From the NCBI GenBank assembly GCA_963210315.1, contig OY723316.1, positions 992,001 to 1,056,000 on the forward strand: a DNA stretch of 64,000 nt. The letters are read 5' to 3'. This DNA comes from Rhynchopus euleeides (lineage: Eukaryota > Euglenozoa > Diplonemea > Diplonemida > Diplonemidae). Positions 10,727-19,867 of this stretch are shown piece by piece. Below the pieces are notes generated by a model. The model searched no databases. It worked only from the letters and a program-made list of their open reading frames with translations, and was not told the origin of the DNA. The position numbers and the translations under genes were made by a program. The number at the start of each line of letters is the position of its first letter. Position 1 is the stretch's first letter.

Positions 10727-12643
10727 ATGGCTGGGCACACCGCGGTTCTGCTGTGGCTGCTGGGGCTGCTGTGTGCCGTGCCGTGCGCCTGCAACCCCTT
10801 CGTCTGCGGGCGACCCGGCGGGTGCCGCACCGGCGAGGAGGCGCGCACCCTCGGGCTGCAGCGCGTTGCAGCTGAGCGCGCGGCACACCCGCTGCAGGGC
10901 TTCCGAGAGGCGCACCCTGCCATGGCACAGGCCGTGGCAGAGGTGTGCGACCCTGCCTCGCGGAAGCGCCCTGCGGAAGCCGTGCCCGACGAGTGGAGCG
11001 TGTGCATGCGCCGCGGCAGGTTCATGGCTGAAGACCTGCTCCGCTTCCACCCCGTCAAGGCGGGCGGCCGCTTCTCGAGAGACGACGTGCTGCGGGTGAT
11101 ACCGCGGTTCGCTAAGGTCCGAGGGGTTCCCCCCTACGTGTGGGTGCGTGTGGAGAAGGGCGTGTTGACACACTTCGGGCAGGTAGGTCTTGGGGAGCAA
11201 AACGCCGCCATCACCCACTGGGCTGCGTTCTACGGCTTTGCAGCGGACCTGGGTGCCTTTGCAGGGAAGACGTTTGAGACGATGGCCCTGCTGGGGGATG
11301 GGTGCATCCCGGACCCTGTTGTGAAGCAGCAGGACAAAGTGGACAGCCCTATTACACGCGACCCTGATGCTCGCTTCCCGCTCATCAGCTACTCAAAGAG
11401 CAAGGAGTGCAACCACCACGTCGTGGTGCCGACGACGCCTTGGCTGCATAGCTTCACACTGCCGCACCTCGCACCGCTGTGGGGGGAGCTCAGCAACACA
11501 GCCGTGTTCCGGGGATCGCTCAACACAGAAAAGCCTTTGCGTGCCGCACTCGGCTTCATCTCTGCGTTGGGCCTGGTGAACGGGACGGACTTTGCCTTCG
11601 TTGGGTGTGCCCACAGATGCTGGGTCTTAGCGGACCGTTTCCAATCCAACCCAGACACGCCGTACTTCCACGGAATGCCCGACAACAAGACGATGTGTAG
11701 CAACACCAAGGGCGGGTGCAGCAGCAGGTACATCGACCAGATGCACTACAAGCCGCTGATGGTGACGGACGGGATCGGTGCAGTCACGCGCTTCTTCAAC
11801 TTCTTTGCGGCGCCAGGTATCGTGGTGGCGCTGGAGTCGGAGTTCGAACAGTTCTTCAGCAGGGACGTGGTGCCCATGGTGCACTACATCGAGCTGAACC
11901 GCAGCCTCGCCTCCCTGCCCGGCACCCTGTCGCAGGGCCTGCAGTGGCTGCGCGAGAACGACGCGACTGCAGAGCAGATCTCGCGCCAGGCATCGCTGTA
12001 CTACAAGGAGCACCTGACGGTGCGCAGCCAGGTGCGTTCCCTGCAGCTGTTTGCCGCCCTCATGGACGGGATGTGGGATGACTCACACTCCACGCCTGTC
12101 CCTGCCAGGGTGAACGGCACTGACCCCGCCACCCTTGCCGACGATTTCCGCAAGGGCGTGGCGGACACAGGGCTCAACTGCAGCACGGCACGCACCTACA
12201 TCAAGCGTGTGCTGGGCCGTGACATCGCGCCCCTTCGCCTAGGATGCGATGCGATCGGCGGTGTGCTGCACATGTCGCACCGTCACAGCACCGCACCGCT
12301 GCTGACACCACTCCCATCCCCCGTGCACCGTGACAACACCGTTGCCCCGCAGACGCCACCCCCCGTGGTGGTTGCTGCTGCTGGTGGTGGCGGTAGCGGT
12401 AGCAGCGTGCCCAGCACACCCGACAACCCGGTCACACACCCACCCGCTCAAGCCCAGCCGTGCCGCCGGTGCTCCATCGCCGTGCCGTTCTGGATGCTGC
12501 TGTCCGGCATCCTGGTTGTGGCTTGGCGCAGGTCGGCGACGCGCCTCGTTGCTGTCGGGGTGATGTGCGGTGCCATGGTGGCAGCCGTCGCTGTCGCTGC
12601 AGGCGCAGCACGCGGCGAGGTCGTCCTGTCCTGGCCGTGCTGA
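10727..12643 (+). CDS. GT90/CAP10-like glycosyltransferase, copy 1
   Basis: This 638-residue intronless protein probably transfers a sugar in the secretory pathway. Residues 1-22 form a signal peptide (hydrophobic run LLWLLGLLCAV). The region from about 225 to 450 follows the layout of the GT90/CAP10 (rumi, POGLUT) family: ISYSKSKEC, then FRGS near residue 261 followed by an Arg, then VTDGIGAVTRFF near 346, a VVALESEFEQFF segment and MVHYIELNRSL. The family is known for O-glucose or xylose transfer; the substrate here is unknown. Two hydrophobic segments near 582-600 and 605-628 suggest a C-terminal anchor, which is unusual for the family. The ATG is shared by all three copies. A CCAG/GTCTGCTGC sequence just upstream, also shared, could be a splice acceptor in the leader. 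Confidence 0.78.
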   Translation: MAGHTAVLLWLLGLLCAVPCACNPFVCGRPGGCRTGEEARTLGLQRVAAERAAHPLQGFREAHPAMAQAVAEVCDPASRKRPAEAVPDEWSVCMRRGRFMAEDLLRFHPVKAGGRFSRDDVLRVIPRFAKVRGVPPYVWVRVEKGVLTHFGQVGLGEQNAAITHWAAFYGFAADLGAFAGKTFETMALLGDGCIPDPVVKQQDKVDSPITRDPDARFPLISYSKSKECNHHVVVPTTPWLHSFTLPHLAPLWGELSNTAVFRGSLNTEKPLRAALGFISALGLVNGTDFAFVGCAHRCWVLADRFQSNPDTPYFHGMPDNKTMCSNTKGGCSSRYIDQMHYKPLMVTDGIGAVTRFFNFFAAPGIVVALESEFEQFFSRDVVPMVHYIELNRSLASLPGTLSQGLQWLRENDATAEQISRQASLYYKEHLTVRSQVRSLQLFAALMDGMWDDSHSTPVPARVNGTDPATLADDFRKGVADTGLNCSTARTYIKRVLGRDIAPLRLGCDAIGGVLHMSHRHSTAPLLTPLPSPVHRDNTVAPQTPPPVVVAAAGGGGSGSSVPSTPDNPVTHPPAQAQPCRRCSIAVPFWMLLSGILVVAWRRSATRLVAVGVMCGAMVAAVAVAAGAARGEVVLSWPC

Positions 12644-13600
12644 GCTTGGCCACCCCCAGATGGCCCTGCTCCCCCACAGGGCACAGCTCTTCGCCCATCC
12701 GTTGCGGTCGCTGTACTGCTTCCCATGGCAATGACTTGACACCGCAAGCACCAGCTGACTCCGCTCGGGGGGCACTGCGATTCATGCAACCATGCCTCCA
12801 TCAGTCCGACAGGCCAGTGTGTATGAATCAGCCGAAGTCACCATGTCTGTGCTGATGATCATTGCGCTCTGCATGGCGTGTGTGTGTGTGAAGAGGAGGT
12901 AAACAGGACGGGGTTCCCAACCGTTGCCCCCTGCTGTGTCCCTCTCGCCCCCCCCCCCCCTTCCCCCACGTGTGGGTTTTGAACACCGTGGAGCAACCAC
13001 TTCTACATTCTACATTTTTGCCCCCCACGTCTCAACAGTGTACTGCTGCAGACAGCGTCTCTCCTCACCCTGTTGTTCACTAGACATCATCACACCTGCG
13101 ATATTACCCGACTCTCCTGCAGCATCTGACGTCTACAGTGGCATGAACCGACTTCGGCCGATTCATGTCGAAGATGTATCGTAAACGAACAACGAACAGC
13201 GCTTGTTGAACACGAGACGGCATGACGAATTGTCCATGCGGTGTTTCGGACTGGGAATGCTGCTGCAACGTGTTGTCGCCAGCTGAAAGCGCATATCTAC
13301 TTCACAGCTGCAACCTCCCCCTGTGTTGTGTCGCTTCCACAGCGGCATTAATGCAGCTGTGTGTTGGGTTCGCTTTGCGCTCGCACGAGTGTGCTTAAAA
13401 ATTAAAACAGAAGAAGAAAAAAAATCCTACACACCGGTGAGGCAGCCGCGACCCCCCCCCACTCTCCTCCCTCTCCCCCCCATGCACTGACAGGGCTTCA
13501 GGCCATGTCGGAGCATCCTGCAGTGCATTCAATGGGAAGGCAGACCTTCCGCCTTGGCACAGCTCTGGGCAGGGGGGGGGGGCCCCGGGGGGGGGGGGGG
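12644..13600. other. Downstream region of GT90 copy 1
   Basis: No supported gene. The first 200 bp after the stop codon match the region after GT90 copy 3 (21788-21990), so the duplication included the 3' flank. The stretch ends in a C run near 12950 and a G run at 13572-13600 that abuts the long element at 13601. Confidence 0.5.
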
Positions 13601-14750
13601 TAGGGGGGGTCAAATGCCACCCTTTTACGTGGACAAACACGATTTTTCAAAAAACCGGCGCAGAGGCCCCAAAGCCCCCGTAAACCCTCCAAACCCCCCC
13701 AGATCGGTCCGGAAACCCATCGAACCCCACTTTTCCACCATTCCGGGCACCTCAGGTGCCCGAATTGGGGTACCTAAATTTTGTGCCACCGTTTGGTACC
13801 GGACAGTGCCACTGTGTGGGAGGTTGGAAAAGAAAATGCCCCAACACACCACATCTGAGGGTTGCAATGCATGTTGCTTGCCAACCACGTCATCCGGTGG
13901 GTGTCAGGCGCTATGTAGGTGGCATTAGCCAGGTCTTCGATGTGTTCTGGCTTGTATATATACCTCCCTGCCACCATGCACCGGGAGGCTGCCTGTAGGT
14001 ACGGAACAGTCCAGATGGTCGTGTGATTCCTGTGCAGCAGTGCTCCACAACCGGGATGTGTTGACAACGACTGTTGCAACACGAGCTGTACATTCCGGGA
14101 ACACATGAAGTGCGCTGTCGTGGTACCCATTGTGCCAGAATTGGTAGTTGCTGCGGTCTACTTTGCCTGGCCCAAGAGCACTGGTACTGAACGGTGCAAT
14201 ATGCGTGGCGAGGTGAATACAACGGAAGCGCGCAAAGTCAATACAGCTCTCGGATGGCGGGTGGTGGTGCCACTAGTGTGTGACGTTCACTCGAGGATAC
14301 AACGCATCACAATGAATCAGCAACCGTGGACCGAGTACAATACGCTCTCTGTGGCTGGTGTGGGGGACAAAGGCAGTGCCTGTGCCGCAGGCAGGGAGGT
14401 ATATATACAAGCCAGAACACATCGAAGACCTGGCTAATGCCACCTACATAGCGCCTGACACCCACCGGATGACGTGGTTGGCAAGCAACATGCATTGCAA
14501 CCCTCAGATGTGGTGTGTTGGGGCATTTTCTTTTCCAACCTCCCACACAGTGGCACTGTACGGTACCAAACGGTGGCACAAAATTTAGGTACCCCAATTC
14601 GGGCACCTGAGGTGCCCGGAATGGTGGAAAAGTGGGGTTCGATGGGTTTCCGGACCGATCTGGGGGGGTTTGGAGGGTTTACGGGGGCTTTGGGGCCTCT
14701 GCGCCGGTTTTTTGAAAATCGTGTTTGTCACCCCCATTTGACCCCCCCTA
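13601..14750. mobile_element. Long TA/poly-G inverted-repeat element, family A copy 1
   Basis: A 1150-bp element bounded by TA and TAGGGGGGGTCAAATG at both ends, with imperfect inverted repeats of about 360 bp (13601-13975 and 14393-14750). GTACC boxes lie about 195 bp from the left end (13796) and about 186 bp from the right end (14562). Its left flank is a G run. After removal of the short element at 14752-15377, its right flank is also a G run. A near-identical inverted copy is at 58580-59730. Short frames inside (for example the segment IYKPEHIEDLANATYIAPD in each arm) may be decayed coding sequence; no transposase motif is recognised. Confidence 0.85.
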
Positions 14751-14751
14751 G

Positions 14752-15377
14752 CAGTGATGTTAGGATACGGTGGATACGTACCCGTATCCGTATCCGTATC
14801 CGTATCCAAATTTTCCAGAAATCGATAGGATACGGTCAGGATACGGTCCATATACTTGGTGGGGGAGTACTTAGGGTACAGACGGGCACACCACACGAAG
14901 GCCGTCGCCAAGGCTGTCGCCAGGCGGTGCTGAAGACGGTGACGGGATCTGGAACCAATGCTGAACCAAGAATGCTCGTGGTGGACGTGGCGGTCAGGGG
15001 ACGGTCAAGGGGACCAATGGGCGGAAGACGGTCATGTGTAGGTTCTGCAGCGGATTGAGTGCATGTTGGCCTCTGACATGAGCCTGCTGCATCCCCTTCT
15101 GGGAGGGTCTGGGATCATCCGTGGCTGTGCCCCAAAGGGGGATGAGGAGGGTGCACACCACACCCTGAAGGGGACATAGCAGAGCAACGTGTCCGCTCCA
15201 CAACGGGCACGTTACCCAACGACAAGGGCAGCTGCCCACACCCCCTAGCACCAGCTTACCTGGGCTGGGCCCACTTTGGTAGGCAGAGCGTATCCCGTAT
15301 CCGGATACGTATCCGTATCCGTATCCGTATCCCGATTTTGAAAAATCACCGTATCCGACCGTATTTCTACATCACTG
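14752..15377. mobile_element. Short hAT-like element with GTATCC arrays
   Basis: The termini are CAGTGATGT and its complement. Both ends carry (GTATCC)n arrays just inside the termini (14780-14812 and 15300-15340). It sits exactly on the right border of the element at 13601-14750. CCCTAG is present on both sides; the right side reads CCCTAGGG, so two G may have been lost on the left. The centre has no recognisable gene, so the element is probably non-autonomous. A hAT origin is inferred from the terminal CAGTG and from sister elements with 8-bp duplications. Confidence 0.75.
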
Positions 15378-15427
15378 CCCTAGGGGGGGGGGGAGGGGCA
15401 GAATTTGACACCCCCCCACCCCCCCCG

Positions 15428-15540
15428 CCTGCAACACAACACAGGTTGGAAAAAAACACTGGATTTCAGACACAGCATGCATAACGAGTGAAGGGTGATC
15501 ATTCTTGTGCCCCCTTCTACTTCTACTTCACTACCCCCGC
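15428..15540 (+). repeat. Dispersed leader-like repeat, copy 2
   Basis: Nearly identical to 3068-3185. Here it ends about 70 bp before the ATG of GT90 copy 2 and replaces the upstream sequence shared by GT90 copies 1 and 3. It may therefore have become part of this gene's promoter or leader. Confidence 0.5.
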
Positions 15541-15612
15541 GTGATTCTATTGCCCGTTGCGAGGGGCACCCTTCCCCACCAGGTCTGCTGCAAACCACTG
15601 CCGCGCCAACAC

Positions 15613-17499
15613 ATGGCTGGGCACACCGCGGTTCTGCTGTGGCTGCTGGGGCTGCTGTGTGCCGTGCCGTGCGCCTGCAACCCCTTCGTCTGCGGGCGAC
15701 CCGGCGGGTGCCGCACAGGCGAGGAGGCGCGCACCCTCGGGCTGCAGCGCGTTGCAGCTGAGCGCGCGGCACACCCGCTGCAGGGCTTCCGAGAGGCGCA
15801 CCCTGCCATGGCACAGGCCGTGGCAGAGGTGTGCGACCCTGCCTCGCGGAAGCGCCCTGCGGAAGCCGTGCCCGACGAGTGGAGCGTGTGCATGCGCCGC
15901 GGCAGGTTCATGGCTGAAGACCTGATCCGCTTCCACCCCGTCAAGGCGGGCGGCCGCTTCTCCAGGAAAGACGTGCTGCAGGTGATACCGCTCTTCTACA
16001 AGAGCTCCAAAATCCCCCCGTTTGCGATGTGGGTGCGTGTGGAGAAGGGCGTGTTGACACACTTCGGGAAAGTAGGTCTTGGGGAGCAAAACGCCGCCAT
16101 CACCCACTGGGCTGCGTTCTACGGCTTTGCAGCGGACCTGGGTGCCTTTGCAGGGAAGACGTTTGAGACGATGGCCCTGCTGGGGGATGGGTGCATCTCG
16201 GACCCCTTTCTGCAGGACAACTTCCGCGACCCCATCACGGGTGACCCCTTTGACCACCTGCCGATCATCAGCTACTCAAAGAGCAAGGAGTGCAGCCACC
16301 ACGTCGTGGTGCCGACGACGCCTTGGTTGCACAATTTCAATATGCCGCACCCCGCACCGCTGTGGGGGGAGCTGAACATCACAGCCGTGTTTCGGGGATC
16401 GCTCAACACAGAAAAGCCTTTGCGTGCCGCACTCGGCTTCATCTCTGCGTTGGGCCTGGTGAAAGGGACGGACTTTGCCTTCGGCCTGTGTGACGGGAGG
16501 TGCCTGCTCTTAGCGGACCGTTTCCAATCCAACCCAGACACGCCGTACTTCCACGGAATGCCCGACAACAAGACGATGTGTAGCAGCAGCAAGGGCGGGT
16601 GCAGCAGCAGGTACATCGACCAGATGCACTATAAGCCGCTGATGGTGACGGACGGGATCGGTGCAGTCACGCGCTTCTTCAACTACTTTGCGGCGCCAGG
16701 TATCGTGGTGGCGCTGGAGTCGGAGTTCGAACAGTTCTTCAGCAGGGACGTGGTGCCCATGGTGCACTACATCGAGCTGAACCGCAGCCTCGCCTCCCTG
16801 CCCGGCACCCTGTCGCAGGGCCTGCAGTGGCTGCGCGAGAACGACGCGACTGCAGAGCAGATCTCACGCCAGGCATCGCTGTACTACAAGGAGCACCTGA
16901 CGGTGCGCAGCCAGGTGCGTTCCCTGCAGCTTTTTGCCGCCCTCATGGACCGGGTGTGGGATGACTCACACTCCACGCCTGTCCCTGCCAGGGTGAACGG
17001 CACTGACCCTTCCCTTGCCGACGATTTCCGCATCTACCGCAAGGGCGTGGCGGGCACAGGGCTCAACTGCAGTACGGCACGCACCTACATCAAACGTGTG
17101 CTGGGGCGCGAAAACGTCCCTCTTAACATGGGCTGCCATGCGATCGGCGGTGTGCTGCACATGTCGCACCGCCACAGCACACCTGTGCCACGGACGCCAC
17201 CCCTCGTGGTGGTCGCTGCTGCTGGTGGTGGCGGTAGCGGTGTCGGTGTGCCGAGCACTTCCCAACGTGTTGTTTCTGCGGTGCTGGTCACACACCCACC
17301 TGCTCAGGCCCAGCCGTGCCGCCGGTGCTCCATCGCCGTGCCGTTCTGGATGCTGCTGCCCGGCATCCTGGTTGTGGCTTGGCGCAGGTCGGCGACGCGC
17401 CTCGTTGCTGTCGGGGTGATGTGCGGTGCCATGGTGGGAGCCGTCGCTGTCGCTGCAGGCGCAGCGCGCGGCGAGGTCGTCCTGTCCTGGCCGTGCTGA
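15613..17499 (+). CDS. GT90/CAP10-like glycosyltransferase, copy 2
   Basis: A 628-residue intronless paralogue of the genes at 10727 and 19868, with the same signal peptide, FRGS and DGIGAVTR segments and C-terminal hydrophobic pair. An upstream in-frame extension to 15505 exists, but I start at the ATG shared by all copies because it begins the signal peptide. The first 110 residues are almost identical to copy 1. Differences cluster at about 118-130, 200-225 and 285-295, and in the Pro/Thr linker before the membrane segments, which here has its own sequence containing STSQRVVSAVL. The 3' flank differs from that of copies 1 and 3. Confidence 0.78.
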   Translation: MAGHTAVLLWLLGLLCAVPCACNPFVCGRPGGCRTGEEARTLGLQRVAAERAAHPLQGFREAHPAMAQAVAEVCDPASRKRPAEAVPDEWSVCMRRGRFMAEDLIRFHPVKAGGRFSRKDVLQVIPLFYKSSKIPPFAMWVRVEKGVLTHFGKVGLGEQNAAITHWAAFYGFAADLGAFAGKTFETMALLGDGCISDPFLQDNFRDPITGDPFDHLPIISYSKSKECSHHVVVPTTPWLHNFNMPHPAPLWGELNITAVFRGSLNTEKPLRAALGFISALGLVKGTDFAFGLCDGRCLLLADRFQSNPDTPYFHGMPDNKTMCSSSKGGCSSRYIDQMHYKPLMVTDGIGAVTRFFNYFAAPGIVVALESEFEQFFSRDVVPMVHYIELNRSLASLPGTLSQGLQWLRENDATAEQISRQASLYYKEHLTVRSQVRSLQLFAALMDRVWDDSHSTPVPARVNGTDPSLADDFRIYRKGVAGTGLNCSTARTYIKRVLGRENVPLNMGCHAIGGVLHMSHRHSTPVPRTPPLVVVAAAGGGGSGVGVPSTSQRVVSAVLVTHPPAQAQPCRRCSIAVPFWMLLPGILVVAWRRSATRLVAVGVMCGAMVGAVAVAAGAARGEVVLSWPC

Positions 17500-17848
17500 G
17501 CTTGCACCCCGATGCACAACTGCTGAGACAACATGCAGGTTGCTTGTTTGCCCCAGGGCTGAGGTGAGTTTTCGGGGCACGTCACCTCAGCCACCTGCCC
17601 GCCTCAACGGGAATCATCGCCAGATTTTCATTCCCGGGTTCTCCGTGTGTGCTCTTCACAATCTCCACGCGCTGTGGTTGCTGTTGGGCCCAGGTGCCAC
17701 CTTTTCCAGGGTGATGCAACCTTGAACCTTGAACTCTCGGTCATCTTCCACTGATACATTCGTAGAGAACACGCTGAATACGCGAGGAAGGCCACTCGTA
17801 TGGCACTGGACCTCCACATGTCTAACCGTGTCTAGCCCCCCCCCCCCC

Positions 17849-19187
17849 TAGGGGGGGTCATAAGCCCCCCTAAAAACGTACAAATACCAAAAATTTCAAC
17901 ATACCATCAGAACCGCCCTAATACCTGATCTGACCCGAAAATCCGACCCATACCCCCCCGGAAACCGTCTGGAGCCCACTTGTGACACCTGATGCGCACT
18001 TTTGTGATGATTTTTTGGGGTCCTAAAAAATGTACCTCAGTTTCGTACCTTGCCTTTGTACCTGAACCACTCCCGACCGCAATATTTCGTTCTTTGCCTT
18101 TTCTGCGGTGGTTCCGGCTCAGGTGGCACGATGTTGCCTCCCCAGTGCCTCGGCAAGGTCTTTCTTGTACCTGATTGGTGGGAATGTTGTGTTGTTGCGC
18201 CAGCTGAATGAGTTCAGCCACCTTCTGGGTGTAGTACACCACGCAGTCTCAACAGCACGTATGAGAGTGTACCATGTGAGGACTCAACAAAGTCATTGGA
18301 TAGGCATCTGCCTGCCGACTCAACCCCCACAGTGCGACCGCAAGATCGTCAGGGATGTCTCAACGCCAGGGGAATACTCTCCCCTGGCGTTGTACAACCC
18401 TACTCTTAATCCTCGGGTCCTCTCCTGGAGGCGGTGGTGGCGGGCCCGCAACGCTTCGTACTTCCGGTACGGACTGGGGTAGTCTGCCCGGCTGACCCGC
18501 TCATCGCTTCCTAGATCATCTGCTGCTCTGGAGCTGCCATCACTCTCACTGCCCACATCAGTTGGTGTGGGGGTAGGAGCAGGAGGAGTGGGAGGAGTAG
18601 GAGTGCAGGTGACATCTTTCTTGGCCAGCAAGGAACGCCGCTTTTCGCACGTGCGTGCAGTTGATGCACCACTGCATATATCTGTCGTCACCACGTCCCA
18701 CTCGCTCTCCTATGTACCCAGCCCGACGGAGCGCCCGAAATAATGTCGCCTCACGGATGTCGTGTGCCGTTTTCTTCTGACGCAGGTCTGCCACAACGCT
18801 CTCTGCCGGGACCCCGCACATCTCCCGTTTGGCGAGCGTCTTTCGAGCAAGGTACCCCTCTGCAGCAGCATCTGACACCTCTGCGAGGCCCTAGGCACAC
18901 GGCATGTGTTGCTCGGCGTGCTGGGTGAGCGTAGTGATACCCTTTCCTTGCAAAGAACGAAATACTGCGGTCGGGAGTGGTTCAGGTACAAAGGCAAGGT
19001 ACGAAACTGAGGTACATTTTTTAGGACCCCAAAAAATCATCACAAAAGTGCGCATCAGGTGTCACAAGTGGGCTCCAGACGGTTTCCGGGGGGGTATGGG
19101 TCGGATTTTCGGGTCAGATCAGGTATTAGGGCGGTTCTGATGGTATGTTGAAAAATGTGGTTTTGTACGGGCTTATGACCCCCCCTA
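17849..19187. mobile_element. Long TA/poly-G inverted-repeat element, family H
   Basis: A 1339-bp element bounded by TA and TAGGGGGGGTCATAAGC, with inverted repeats of about 240 bp (17849-18090 and 18947-19187). Three GTACC boxes lie at about 183, 196 and 209 bp from each end. Both flanks are C runs, so it appears to have inserted at a TA inside a poly-C tract. The loop carries two adjoining minus-strand frames (18878-18558 and 18694-18320) with coding-like composition that may be remnants of one protein. No known transposase signature is seen. Confidence 0.85.
18558..18878 (-). pseudogene. Possible remnant reading frame inside element H
   Basis: A minus-strand frame of 106 residues rich in Lys, Arg and Ala, containing IREATLFRALRRAGYIGERV, which reads like a helix-rich protein. 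A second minus-strand frame (18694-18320) overlaps its end in another phase, as a frameshifted gene would. Two elements of the same class (49500-50658 and 56564-57721) also carry broken minus-strand frames between the GTACC boxes. Function is unknown; a transposase remnant is only an inference. Confidence 0.3.
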
Positions 19188-19867
19188 CCCCCCCCCCCCT
19201 AAACCCTCTAGTGCAGCGGAAGTTGCTGACGCCCGCACGTCCGGCAGTTTTTTTTTGCGTGGACGAGCGGACGCGCCACACGTTTCCAGATGTACAGAGC
19301 ACACAAGCAGCCTCCTGTCCTGGAACCGGCGGGGTGCTCTGGTCGAGGGTCTCTTTTACGTGAGGCATCACCTGGAGCCACACCCGAAAAGGAAGTTTGA
19401 CCACACGAGTTATGAGACTCACGATTTCACTCCAGCCCCAGACGCTGGATCACACAGTACAGTGCATGCGCCTTCCGCGCAGTGGGCGCACAAAGGTACG
19501 GACATACGGAGAGATGACGCCCCCCCGTCGGTTCACAGTCTTCTGCGAGCGACGGAGGGACGGTCAGCTGTAAGATGATGGAGACGCCATGTCCAGTCCC
19601 CAGCCAGACCCCGGCCCCGACACCTTTGACTTCAACAACGGATCGGCCCACAGCACGACTTTTCTGCGCGGGCAGACTCAAGGTGGTGAGAGATAGAAGG
19701 AGGGAGGGCGGGAGGGAGGGAGGCCTGATGGCGCAGCTTTCCAGACCGTTCCGTGCCGCTCCCATAGGAGCACCCTTGCGTGGTCCTGCTGAGGGCTTAC
19801 ACCTTTCCGTCCCGCTTCACCCTCCCCCACCCACCAGGTCTGCTGCAAATCACTGCCGCACCAACAC
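19188..19867. other. Region between element H and GT90 copy 3
   Basis: No supported gene. The last 70 bp, from CCGTCCCGCTTCACCCTCCC, match the sequence before GT90 copy 1 and form the shared upstream border of the duplication. A purine-rich GGGAGGGAGG tract lies at 19700-19722. Confidence 0.5.

Noticed and set aside
14775-14812. GTATCC array considered as a telomere-like or CRISPR-like repeat
   Set aside because: It is mirrored at the other end of a 626-bp inverted-repeat element, so it belongs to the element; there are no unique spacers.
19190-19215. CCCTAAACCC considered as telomeric repeat
   Set aside because: A single unit at the edge of a C run, without tandem repetition.
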